13,233 nucleotides of DNA from Bryobacterales bacterium (lineage in GTDB: Bacteria > Acidobacteriota > Terriglobia > Bryobacterales > Bryobacteraceae): assembly GCA_030838885.1 (NCBI GenBank), contig JAUZEU010000140.1:1-13233 (forward strand), read 5' to 3'. The notes beneath the pieces were generated by a model. The model was not told the origin of the DNA and searched no databases. It saw only the letters and a program-made list of their open reading frames with translations. Position numbers and translations under genes: made by a program. Each line of letters opens with the position of its first letter. Position 1 is the stretch's first letter. Below are positions 1 to 7,919 of the stretch, one piece after another.

Positions 1-1227
1 GAAGCTGATCAGATTGGAGATCATGAGGGGCACAATTACGTTGTAGTCCCTGGTCATTTCGAAGATCATGATGACCGAGGTGAGCGGAGTGCGCACGATA
101 CCTGCAAACGCCGCGCCCATTCCTACGAGGGCGTACGCGCCGGGGTTGGCGGTCCACGCGGGAAAGAGCGAGTGCGCAATGCTTCCCACCGTGCCGCCGA
201 CCATGGCTCCGATGAAAAGGCTGGGTCCGAAGATGCCGCCCGCATTGCCCGACGAGTACGACATTGCAGTAGCGACTATTTTGAGCACAGCCAGTACGGC
301 AACGGTTCGCAGCGCCATGTCACCGCCGAGGACGCGTTCCACGTAGTCATACCCGACGCCCAGGACTTCAGGCATGTAAAGGCCGAGGATACCAACGGTG
401 ACGCCTCCCGCGGCGGGCTGGAGCCACGCGGTGTTCGGCGGGAGCCGCCTGAACCACACGCGCAATGCCAGGAGCAGTTTGACGAACACGACGGAGAATA
501 AGCCGCCGACAACACCGAGCACAGCGTAGACGAGAAACTCGGTGGGGTTGACCAGTTCATAGGCAGGGACGTGGAAGAGAGGCTCATCGCCGAGGATGAG
601 ATGAAGCGTGATCCAGGAGGTAGCGGAACTGATGACAACGGAGCCAAGCACGGGCGCATGCAGGTCGCCCAGAACCTCTTCGAGTGAAAAGAGCACGGCG
701 GCGATGGGGGTATTGAAGGCGGCGGCGAGCGCGGCGGAGCACCCTACAGGGACGAGGGCACGGATGCGATCCGGCGGGAGCCCGAACTTGCGGCCGAGCA
801 CGGACGCGATGCCCGCGCCGATCTGCACGGACGGCCCTTCGCGGCCCAACGCGATTCCGCTGGCGAGGGTTCCGGTGCAGCAAATGAATTTGCCGATGAC
901 GGAGCGCAGCGACATGTAGCCATCGCGGATGAAGAGCGCGAACTTCGTTTGCGGAATGCCGCTGCCTCTGGCGTCAGGGAAGTACCGATAGAGGAGGTAT
1001 CCGGTGACGAGTGAGCCTGCGATCGGGATGAGCAGGCGACGCAGTCCGGAACTGTCGGGCGGATACATGCGCGCTGATAGGCGGCCGGTTAGCAGAATGA
1101 AGGCGACGACAACGAGGCCGACGAGCGCGCCGATGACGACACTGAGCGCGATTTCAATCCGCTGTTCCCGCGCCCGCTCGCCGCCAAGCCATCTGCGGAC
1201 CCGGTGCAATGCAGGAAAGGCAGTCAT
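1..1227 (-). CDS. ClC-type voltage-gated chloride channel / Cl-/H+ antiporter, 3'-truncated by window edge
   Basis: The frame is open for 409 codons from ATG at 1227 to the left edge, so the C-terminus (possibly with CBS domains) is outside the window. Hallmark ClC anion-pathway motifs are visible: GSGIP at residues 88-92, GREGP at 128-132 with the gating glutamate E130, and GGIFGP at 330-335. The anion-coordinating tyrosine Y395 lies in a DYNVIVP context matching Tyr445 of E. coli ClcA. E184 in FSLEEV aligns with the internal proton glutamate (E203) of ClcA, so an H+-coupled exchanger is more likely than a pure channel. The protein is a polytopic inner-membrane protein. It is divergent from the aldolase gene, with a 156-nt gap. 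No clear Shine-Dalgarno precedes the ATG. An internal start is possible but the N-terminal residues look natural. Confidence 0.95.
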   Translation of the reverse strand, partial: MTAFPALHRVRRWLGGERAREQRIEIALSVVIGALVGLVVVAFILLTGRLSARMYPPDSSGLRRLLIPIAGSLVTGYLLYRYFPDARGSGIPQTKFALFIRDGYMSLRSVIGKFICCTGTLASGIALGREGPSVQIGAGIASVLGRKFGLPPDRIRALVPVGCSAALAAAFNTPIAAVLFSLEEVLGDLHAPVLGSVVISSATSWITLHLILGDEPLFHVPAYELVNPTEFLVYAVLGVVGGLFSVVFVKLLLALRVWFRRLPPNTAWLQPAAGGVTVGILGLYMPEVLGVGYDYVERVLGGDMALRTVAVLAVLKIVATAMSYSSGNAGGIFGPSLFIGAMVGGTVGSIAHSLFPAWTANPGAYALVGMGAAFAGIVRTPLTSVIMIFEMTRDYNVIVPLMISNLISF

Positions 1228-1383
1228 CTGTTTTTAAGATAACGGGCCAGCACCCTCAGTCCTGCGCGTGTCTTGCCGCGTGTCTTACCAATCCGGTGGA
1301 CGCGGCTGTCTGATAGACTTTTCACCGATCCCGTACGGCGGGCAAATGCGGGCGGGATTGCCCGCGTGAGAAGGGAATGAGAG

Positions 1384-2445
1384 ATGAAACTTCAATTTAA
1401 AGTGGTGGCACTGGGCGCTGCGTTTGGTCTGGGGTTGATGCAGGCACAGGCTCCGGCGGGGCAAACGCCTCCTCCGACTGCGGATCCTTATGCGAACAAC
1501 GCGGACGCGGGGAAGACGCAGTTTCCACTGGCGGCACCCGCTGGTAAGGATACAGGCGCAATCACGAAGGCGCTGCCCGGAGGCGTGAATCAGGGAATCG
1601 TCGATCCGGCGAAGTGGAAGTACGGACCGGCTTACGATACTGCGCCAAACGCGAAGATCTGGAATCCGGTAAAGCTTAAGATGATGCGGGGCGAGAAGGT
1701 GACAGGCGGCACGCTTTTTGCCGCCACTGATCCGTCTACTTACTGTGCGATGGCAAACGCCGGCTATGACTTTATCTGGACGGAGATGCAGCACAACACG
1801 AAGGACTGGGATGCGGTCGCGCGGATGTGGCGCGCATGTCCTCATGCCAAAGCAGTTCCCGGCGTGCGCGTGGCTTATGCCGACGAGCGCGAGATCCAAC
1901 ACGCGATGGACGCCGGTGCGCTCGTGATAGTGGTTCCCACAGTGGACACGGTTGAAGAAGGTCGCGCGGGGCGGGACTGGACTTACTTTCCTCCGCTTGG
2001 GAAGCGGAGTCAGGGCGGTGGCCAGGCGTTTGACCCGGATATGTGGGGCAACGTGCCAGGCGGGTATCGCAATACCATCAACGACAATGTGGTTCTGGTA
2101 GAGATGATCGAGACGATCGAAGGGGCGAAGAACGCTCGCGAGATCGCGGCCATTCCGGGTGTCACGGCCATCTTTGCGGCGAGCGGCGATCTGGGGAATT
2201 TCTCCGGCTACAAGCAAGGCACACCCGACTACGAGCGGCTGATCAACACCGTGCACGACGCAGCACTGGCCGCGGGCAAACGGCTGTGCGGTCCGCTGGC
2301 ATGGCGCGACCGGCCGGATTTCACCTGCTTCCAGGGCGGCAGCGAAACGGCGGCCATCGCACGTGGCGTGGGAGGCGAACTTGGACCACTGAAGGACACG
2401 CAGGGCAAGCCTGAGGTTGGGCCTTACGCGCCTGCTAAGAAGTAG
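1384..2445 (+). CDS. HpcH/HpaI family aldolase (citrate lyase beta-like) with N-terminal signal peptide
   Basis: A 353-aa protein of the HpcH/HpaI aldolase/citrate lyase family: metal-dependent class II enzymes that cleave or form 2-keto-3-deoxy (4-hydroxy-2-oxo) acids. Likely active-site residues are H137 (EMQHN), R162 (GVRVAYAD), and metal ligands E243 (MIET) and D269 (SGDLG). Residues 1-23 form a Sec-type signal peptide: a basic MKLQFK start, a hydrophobic core, and AQA before a Pro-rich stretch. The mature protein is therefore probably exported. About 95 residues precede the family core, making it longer than the usual ~260 aa of cytosolic members such as HpaI. An AAGGGA purine-rich site lies just upstream of the ATG. 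The gene ends in TAG, 6 nt from the end of the convergent kinase gene. The exact substrate cannot be read from the sequence. Confidence 0.9.
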   Translation: MKLQFKVVALGAAFGLGLMQAQAPAGQTPPPTADPYANNADAGKTQFPLAAPAGKDTGAITKALPGGVNQGIVDPAKWKYGPAYDTAPNAKIWNPVKLKMMRGEKVTGGTLFAATDPSTYCAMANAGYDFIWTEMQHNTKDWDAVARMWRACPHAKAVPGVRVAYADEREIQHAMDAGALVIVVPTVDTVEEGRAGRDWTYFPPLGKRSQGGGQAFDPDMWGNVPGGYRNTINDNVVLVEMIETIEGAKNAREIAAIPGVTAIFAASGDLGNFSGYKQGTPDYERLINTVHDAALAAGKRLCGPLAWRDRPDFTCFQGGSETAAIARGVGGELGPLKDTQGKPEVGPYAPAKK

Positions 2446-2451
2446 ACGGTT

Positions 2452-4794
2452 TCAGTTCCAGTCGCAGAGTGAATCGACGTAAGCAGCGGAGCCGTCGCGC
2501 AACCAGGTATCGAGTTGCGCGACCTCCTTCAGTTGCTGGCCGCGGCGCCTGGGAACGGCGAGGTATCGGCATTCCAGGTCGTGGAGGACGGTCATGTCTC
2601 CCCAGAGCTTCTCAAACTGAGTCACCGGGTAGATATCTTCCTGCGCCTTGCCCCAGCGCTTCTTCACGTCTTTCAGTGTGATGTAGGTCGGCATGCGCGC
2701 GGCCATGCGTTGTACGGCGTCGGTCACGCGGGTAGCGGCTTCCGTACCTGGATCTGTTAGATCGGCACGTGTCAGGCCGAATGCTTTCAGCAGGATGTCG
2801 AGGTCGATCCAGACCGTATTACTGTTGTAGCGGGACAGGCGCGACTCGATGTCCTGCGACGGCAGGGCCATCCCCTCGATGATCCGAAGGCGGCCATCGG
2901 CGCGGGCCAGACCTCCGCCTGTGTCGTCGATCTGGCGATCGATCATCTCGAAGGTCATTCCCGCCTGCTGCTCGATGTGCCAGCCAAGCAGGCCCGGGTC
3001 AACGGTCACGCCGGTGGTGTCAATGTTGTGGGCCAGTATGTAGCGCAACTGCGGCCGGCGGCTGAGCAGGTCACGCAGGACGTTGTTGCGGAAGAGGCTG
3101 GCGAACTCGAACCAGTGCCCGACGGGGTGGAGGCACTGCACAGGATCGTTCTCCGTGTAGTCGCTTGCTTCGCCGGTGCGGCGCGCCCAGGAAATCAGCG
3201 CCGAGTGCGCGCTTTCGCGCATTTTCTGCGCCTGTGCATCGAGAACCTGGTGCGCCAGTTCCTGCCAGGCGAACCGCAGATCGCGCTCGGTGGGGACCAT
3301 GCGTAACCCAATGCTGCGGCCCTGCGATAAGAGTACCGGCCCAGGGTATCCGTAATTATTTTCCGACGCGAGGTAATCTGCGATGGCGTCGTGCGTGAGA
3401 TAGCTGGTAGTGACGATGTGGGGCAGCGGAGTTCCGCAATCCCTGCTGGTACGCAGGCTTTTGGCCAGGTGCAGTTCGATAAAGGAACGGTGGCGTCCGG
3501 CGAATTTGCAGAAAGGATTGATTGCTTTGACGACCCCGGCGCCACGTGTCCAGCGGCTGCCGACTCCTCCGGCCAGCGTCATGATGGCAACTTCCCCATC
3601 AGCCAGGGCCTTCATGCCGAGTTCGCGGTACATGTGGGGAAGCTTGTCAGTGGCGTCGAACACATCGCCAGGCAGCACATCTTCAATGGTGGTTGTGGAA
3701 GGGAGGCGGTTCTGTGAGAGGCCGACACGACCTGCCTTCAGGGCGGCCTGGATCTGCTGATGCTGGGCAAGGTCGAAGCCGTAGCGGTTCAGCAGTTCGG
3801 GCAGCGCATTTGCACCGGCGGAGCCGTTTTCGCGATTCCGCGGCAGCATGGAATCGAAGAGATTCCGAACGGTGGCGCGGAACCTGGGCACGGTCTGGCA
3901 GGCGTCATTGAAGCTGGCAAGCTCTTGGCGCCGGGAGCCCGGGAGCATGGCAGGATCTATACGCAGAAGGCCGGGTACGAGCAGGGCGTAGTACTCGGGC
4001 GGCATCAGGCCGGAATCGGCTTCCAGCAGTTGCGCCTGGGTGCCGTGCTCATTGATCGAGAAGTCATAGACTACGGGCTCCATGGCGAACGGCAGAGCGC
4101 GCTCCAGTTTGCGCCGGGTCTCGCTCATGATGGCCTGCAGGCGGTCCTGCGCATAGGCTTTCCGGCGGGGATCCACGATGAAGCCCATGCCTCCACCCGA
4201 CATGCCGCCCAACATCCAGAAGCCCCAGAAATCTTTGCCCAGGTCGGCGCGGACGCGGGCGATCAGAGCCTCGGTGTAGAGAGTGCTGGCCCAGGGAATG
4301 ATGGTCTGAATCGGACCATCAAAATTGCGTTGAGTGGAGGCCGCGACTTCCCGGACGTTACCCCCGGCGAGGTGGCCGACGATTTCGTCCAGAGTCCGGC
4401 AGGCCACTGCCCTGCCCTGCCACTCGGTTTCGCCTCGCAGCAGGTAGCGCTCGGTGACCATCTCGAGAACCGGCCCAACATCCTGCGCCATCCCGCCGTG
4501 GACCAGGACCAAACTGTCCTGCAGTTTGCGGCGGGTTTCGGGAGTTACGTCGGATTCACCCAAAACCCTGTGACGCGGAAGCAGGCGGCCGCGACTGACG
4601 CCGAACTCGGGATCACCTTCCCCGGCAATCACGCCTTCAATCAACTTGATGCCGGGCCATACGCCGCCGGAATCCTGCCATCCTCCGCCTGAGCCTCCCA
4701 GCCACTCACCGAGAATGGCGCGTGCGGCGACAATGCGGCGGTCGTCTTCGTCCAGGGATCCGGTCAGGGTCCTTATCTGACCGGTGGCGCGCAT
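2452..4794 (-). CDS. C-terminal fragment of GHMP sugar kinase / UDPGP nucleotidyltransferase fusion (downstream of in-frame TAG)
   Basis: This 780-codon ORF is the second part of one reading frame that starts at 5814; family homology extends upstream of its first ATG to the TAG at 4867-4869. Its N-terminal part carries GHMP-kinase features: GGSGGGWQDSGG at 33-44 and the glycine-rich motif GGMSGGGMGF at 196-205, as in fucokinase/HddA-like kinases. From about residue 390 it is a UDPGP-type pyrophosphorylase: LAGGVGSRW (408-415) as the nucleotide-binding loop with K423, a NIDTTG motif, and GGGLARADGR further on. The expected role is sugar to sugar-1-phosphate to UDP-sugar. The order (kinase first, pyrophosphorylase second) is the reverse of Bacteroides Fkp. 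No Shine-Dalgarno precedes ATG 4794, so independent translation looks poor. If made alone, only the UDPGP half could be active. The sugar is unknown. Confidence 0.85.
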   Translation of the reverse strand: MRATGQIRTLTGSLDEDDRRIVAARAILGEWLGGSGGGWQDSGGVWPGIKLIEGVIAGEGDPEFGVSRGRLLPRHRVLGESDVTPETRRKLQDSLVLVHGGMAQDVGPVLEMVTERYLLRGETEWQGRAVACRTLDEIVGHLAGGNVREVAASTQRNFDGPIQTIIPWASTLYTEALIARVRADLGKDFWGFWMLGGMSGGGMGFIVDPRRKAYAQDRLQAIMSETRRKLERALPFAMEPVVYDFSINEHGTQAQLLEADSGLMPPEYYALLVPGLLRIDPAMLPGSRRQELASFNDACQTVPRFRATVRNLFDSMLPRNRENGSAGANALPELLNRYGFDLAQHQQIQAALKAGRVGLSQNRLPSTTTIEDVLPGDVFDATDKLPHMYRELGMKALADGEVAIMTLAGGVGSRWTRGAGVVKAINPFCKFAGRHRSFIELHLAKSLRTSRDCGTPLPHIVTTSYLTHDAIADYLASENNYGYPGPVLLSQGRSIGLRMVPTERDLRFAWQELAHQVLDAQAQKMRESAHSALISWARRTGEASDYTENDPVQCLHPVGHWFEFASLFRNNVLRDLLSRRPQLRYILAHNIDTTGVTVDPGLLGWHIEQQAGMTFEMIDRQIDDTGGGLARADGRLRIIEGMALPSQDIESRLSRYNSNTVWIDLDILLKAFGLTRADLTDPGTEAATRVTDAVQRMAARMPTYITLKDVKKRWGKAQEDIYPVTQFEKLWGDMTVLHDLECRYLAVPRRRGQQLKEVAQLDTWLRDGSAAYVDSLCDWN

Positions 4795-4866
4795 ACAGAC
4801 CGCGATGAGAGAGGCCAGCAGATTGGTGGAGACCGCGAGGCGCGAGCCCTTCGGGATGTTGTTTAC

Positions 4867-4869
4867 CTA
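4867..4869 (-). other. In-frame amber (TAG) codon splitting the kinase/UDPGP gene
   Basis: Frames of the 4867-5814 and 2452-4794 ORFs are identical, and 24 sense codons link the TAG to ATG 4794. Those 24 codons encode recognisable GHMP-kinase sequence (IPKGSRLAVSTN). The TAG replaces residue 316 of the intact protein. No frameshift or other stop occurs in the remaining 1,120 codons. Confidence 0.9.
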
Positions 4870-5814
4870 GCTGACGAGATCGAGGCCACGGCCGGGCTGG
4901 CGGGTGAGGCGCTCCAGAAGAGAGGCCAGTGGCTCACATGCACCTTCCATTCCGGGCGGCACGATGCCGGAAGCGACCACAGCCGATTTGAGCAGGCCGA
5001 GATAATCGCTCGCGAAATCGAAGACTTCGGCGATGGTCGTCAGGTCTGCTGTGGCCTTGAGATCAACGCTGGTGAGGCGAAGGACAGGTTCGTCGATGAC
5101 GCGCACGTAGGCTTCGACGGGGGGGATTGGCGGCGCGGAGTCGGCGCCCCGCACTGCAAGGTCGATGGAAACGTTGAGGACGCGCGCGCCTTCGGGGAAA
5201 TCCATGCCCAGAAAGAAGATGTCACTCCAGCCGCTGTGGGTGAGGTCCATGCGGACGGGAGTGGTTTCGCGCAGAATCGGAAAGAGCCCGCTTTCGCCGC
5301 GTTGCAGGATTTCGGGGCGGAGTCTGAGCGGAAAGTCGGAAGGGTGGCCGGTGCGAAACATCCACTGATTGCCTCGCAGAGAACGCACGCTGTGGCGGAC
5401 CTGATCCGCAAGGGTCTGGAACCCGAGGGCCCGATAGCCGGCGGCGAGCGCACTGGACATGGACGCGCCAGGCCCGGTGGTCTTTTGTGCGGCTAGAAAG
5501 ATGTCGATCGCTTCATCGAAGCGCCGGTTCAGGAGGTTGGTGTGGCCTGCGTGGGGGACGAGGGCACGAGTGGAGTGGCCGAGCTTTTCCGGGATGTGAA
5601 ACCGGTGGATCGCATAGAGAAAAAAGAGCGCGCGAACCTTTTCATAGAGGTTCCCGCTGCCGCGCCGGAAGGTGTCGAGCGCTTCACACTCGCTCAGAAG
5701 AATTTCGACGGAGGCGTTACGGCAGACGGAGTCGAGGGAGCGATTGCGGATTGCGGGGTCGGTGGAGGTGATGATTCGGATGCACTCTATGGCGGCCGGA
5801 GCGGTCACTGGCAC
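4867..5814 (-). CDS. N-terminal fragment of GHMP sugar kinase fusion, ending at an in-frame TAG
   Basis: This 315-codon ORF is the 5' part of a roughly 1,120-codon gene running from 5814 to 2452. Residues 1-180 are mostly helical with no family I recognise. Residues 185-214 match the start of the fucokinase/HddA-type GHMP kinase fold (TPVRMDL, then GWSD and VLNVSIDL), the sugar-binding region. The ORF ends at TAG 4867-4869 after GLDLVS, and the same frame continues as VNNIPKGSRLAVST, the GHMP motif-2 ATP loop. Terminated here, the product has no phosphate-binding loop and should be inactive as a kinase. ATG 5814 overlaps the upstream nucleotidyltransferase gene by 10 nt, which indicates translational coupling in an operon. 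The gene could be a recent pseudogene, a sequencing error, or expressed by read-through. Confidence 0.8.
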   Translation of the reverse strand: MPVTAPAAIECIRIITSTDPAIRNRSLDSVCRNASVEILLSECEALDTFRRGSGNLYEKVRALFFLYAIHRFHIPEKLGHSTRALVPHAGHTNLLNRRFDEAIDIFLAAQKTTGPGASMSSALAAGYRALGFQTLADQVRHSVRSLRGNQWMFRTGHPSDFPLRLRPEILQRGESGLFPILRETTPVRMDLTHSGWSDIFFLGMDFPEGARVLNVSIDLAVRGADSAPPIPPVEAYVRVIDEPVLRLTSVDLKATADLTTIAEVFDFASDYLGLLKSAVVASGIVPPGMEGACEPLASLLERLTRQPGRGLDLVS

Positions 5815-6668
5815 TCACCTCTGGTCAGTTCGCGATCTGCCACAAGTTCCAGCACCTGATAAAGAATTTCATCGCGATCGTGACCTCTGAGGGCAAGGGC
5901 CATCTGGGCGAGCATCAACCCGTACCGGGAACCGATGTCGTAACGCCGCTGCGAATTTTCGAGGGCGAGATATTGCTCATGCCGCCGGAGTTCGTCGAGC
6001 GCGCTGGAGAGGGTGACGCTTCGGGGATCGCTGGCTTCGGCGAGTTGCCGGCCGAGGATATTCATGACCGCGGGAGTGAGGACATGCATTCCGAAAAAGC
6101 AGAGATACTGGCCGGCGCGCACACCCGGTGACAACAGCTTCTGTTCCGCTTCGGTAGGGGTGGGTTTTTCGATTACCCGGTCCACGGTGTAAACGCCGGC
6201 CTTGCCCGGGACGCGGCGGGCCCCAATGGCTCCAAATGATGGCAGAAGGCTTTCACGGGTGGCCTGAACGGCGGAAACGGAACAGGATTCAGATGCGGCC
6301 AGGGAGACGAGTGCTTTGGCGCAACTCTGTGCGGGGGAACCGATGTAGAGGTGATCTCCAACAAGATGCAGGATCGGTTCTCCGGCTGCGAAATCGCGGG
6401 CGCAGGAGAGGGCGTGACCGTACCCGCGAGGTTCCGGCTGCGGGATGAATTGCAGGCGGCAGGCGTGGCTGCCCGTCGCTTCGGCGTAGCGCCGTTCATC
6501 GCCGGGGCAGGTGACAACGCAGACGTCCTCGATTCCCGCTCCGGAAACCTCTTCGATCAGGATGGCGAGGACCGATTTTTGGGTGCCGTCCTGGGCGATA
6601 AGTGTTTGCAGCGGTATGGAACGTTGGCCTGGACCGGCGGCGGTTATCACTGCTTTCCTGATTTTCAA
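5805..6668 (-). CDS. GalU-like sugar-1-phosphate nucleotidyltransferase (divergent UTP-glucose-1-phosphate uridylyltransferase)
   Basis: I choose the TTG start at 6668. It gives MKIRKAVITAAG, the standard GalU-type N-terminus, and is preceded by GAGAGGGG at a workable distance. An open frame further upstream (to 6899) gives an implausible N-terminal extension that crosses into the divergent histidine kinase gene. The 287-aa protein belongs to the nucleotidyl transferase superfamily: AAGPGQR (10-16) as the nucleotide loop, GDH (104-106) at the metal-binding Asp, a VIEKP motif, and a RRYDIGSRYG C-terminal signature. The usual GTRxxPxTKxxPKxxLP signature is strongly altered, and the typical lysine is not obvious, so activity or substrate may differ from GalU. 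It would transfer NMP to a sugar-1-phosphate in the cytosol. It is the first gene of the operon with the kinase fusion, whose ATG overlaps its TGA end. Confidence 0.8.
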   Translation of the reverse strand: MKIRKAVITAAGPGQRSIPLQTLIAQDGTQKSVLAILIEEVSGAGIEDVCVVTCPGDERRYAEATGSHACRLQFIPQPEPRGYGHALSCARDFAAGEPILHLVGDHLYIGSPAQSCAKALVSLAASESCSVSAVQATRESLLPSFGAIGARRVPGKAGVYTVDRVIEKPTPTEAEQKLLSPGVRAGQYLCFFGMHVLTPAVMNILGRQLAEASDPRSVTLSSALDELRRHEQYLALENSQRRYDIGSRYGLMLAQMALALRGHDRDEILYQVLELVADRELTRGECQ

Positions 6669-6809
6669 ACTTTGATCCCCTCTCAGGAGTTTAACTGGCC
6701 GCTTATTTTGATGAGGGGGATCTGTTGGTGTGTGGAACAGTGCAGCCGGGCTCAACTCTGAGAGCATAGATGACTTGTCTTTCCGACTGAGAGAGACTGA
6801 AATGAACCG

Positions 6810-7919
6810 GTGAGCACCATTGGTCAACAACATTCGTCGGCTGAAGTACCGCACAAGCCGGAGGGAAAACGCGGCTCGTTCCAGCAAACTGCGCGGCACT
6901 TCTGCGTTGGGTTGATCGGCCTGGCATTGATCACGGTTGCTGTCATCCGGCTCAACCTGCAGCCTGGCGCAATATCACTCCTTTACCTCATCGTGGTCGT
7001 TTTTGTCTCGCTGAAGGGGGGGCTGGTTTCCTCGGTCGCATTCTCCCTGGTCGCAGTCTTCTGCCTGTACTACTTCTTCCTGTCGCAGATCTTCTCGCCG
7101 GGTGGAAGAAACCCGCTCGACATCGTGGCCACCATTGCCTTTTTGTTCACCGCCTGGGTGATTACCGGAATGGTGGCCCGAAACCGCCGGTTGACCGAAG
7201 ACCAGCTCAGGGTGCGATTTGAAGAGCGGCTGGCCGAAAGAACCCGGATCGCCAGGGAGCTACACGACACTCTGTTGCAGAGTTTTCAGGCCCTGATGCT
7301 CCACTTCCAGGCGGTGGACGATCAGCTTCCGCCCGGGAAGGCAAAGGAGGCGCTTGGAAAGGTGCTGGATCAGGCTGATCAGGCAATTGTGGAAGGTCGC
7401 GATGCGATTCAGAATCTACGTTCCTCCGCAATGTTTGCCAACGAACTGGCGCACGCGATAGCCGAGCTGGGTAAAGAACTCGCGCGCACTCACTCTGGCG
7501 AGACGCATTCCACGACCTTCCGCGTTTCCGTAGAGGGTACTCCGCGAGACCTGCATCCGACCCTCCGCGACGACGTCTTTCGTATCGCGTGCGAGGCCCT
7601 GCGCAACTCGTTCCAGCACGCTCAGGCAAGTAAGATTGAAGTAGATCTAACGTTCGGGGAACGTCTTTTTGAACTTCGCATTCGGGATGATGGTAAGGGC
7701 ATCGACCCGAAACACCTGGATTCCGGACGCGACAGACACTGGGGTTTGCCGGGAATGCGAGAGCGGGCGCAACAGATCGCCGGCACTCTGGAAATCTGGA
7801 GTGAAACCGGAGCTGGTACCGAGGTTGAACTGCGCATTCCGGGATCTGTGGCATATAGCGTTTCCCCGGGGGGCGCCGGCTTCCATCTGTTCGGCAAGGG
7901 AAAGGAAACCGGATCATGA
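6810..7919 (+). CDS. Sensor histidine kinase, DUF4118 (KdpD-like) membrane domain plus HisKA_3/HATPase_c
   Basis: A 369-aa NarL-family sensor kinase. Residues 30-124 hold about four hydrophobic segments resembling the KdpD-type DUF4118 membrane domain, with no sizeable periplasmic sensor domain. The HisKA_3 dimerisation box contains the phospho-acceptor H152 (RIARELHDTLLQ). The ATPase domain has the N-box N266 (CEALRNSFQHA), DDGKGID at 293-299, and GLPGMRERA at 312-320. The start is GTG 6810. A purine-rich GAGAGAG lies 14 nt or more upstream, nearer to a 3-codon ORF (ATG 6802) whose TGA overlaps the GTG. The TGA overlaps the response-regulator ATG (ATGA), so the pair is co-translated. The signal is unknown; membrane or envelope stress is inferred from architecture only. 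Confidence 0.93.
   Translation: MSTIGQQHSSAEVPHKPEGKRGSFQQTARHFCVGLIGLALITVAVIRLNLQPGAISLLYLIVVVFVSLKGGLVSSVAFSLVAVFCLYYFFLSQIFSPGGRNPLDIVATIAFLFTAWVITGMVARNRRLTEDQLRVRFEERLAERTRIARELHDTLLQSFQALMLHFQAVDDQLPPGKAKEALGKVLDQADQAIVEGRDAIQNLRSSAMFANELAHAIAELGKELARTHSGETHSTTFRVSVEGTPRDLHPTLRDDVFRIACEALRNSFQHAQASKIEVDLTFGERLFELRIRDDGKGIDPKHLDSGRDRHWGLPGMRERAQQIAGTLEIWSETGAGTEVELRIPGSVAYSVSPGGAGFHLFGKGKETGS

Noticed and set aside
1228..1264. TATCTT as a -10 element for a near-leaderless ClC transcript
   Set aside because: The hexamer at 1236-1241 is plausible, but no matching -35 is found at 16-18 nt, so the call would rest on one weak hexamer.
1285..2256. 323-codon minus-strand ORF antisense to the aldolase gene
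   Set aside because: It is Arg/His/Pro-rich low-complexity sequence with no motifs, and the plus-strand aldolase with conserved catalytic residues fully explains the region.
3760..4692. 310-codon plus-strand ORF opposite the kinase fusion
   Set aside because: It resembles no family and is a shadow of the high-GC minus-strand gene, whose GHMP and UDPGP motifs are unmistakable.
6669..6899. Longer start (6899) for the GalU-like gene
   Set aside because: It adds 77 residues with no similarity, crosses the divergent kinase start, and bypasses the TTG 6668 that gives the canonical N-terminus with a good ribosome-binding site.
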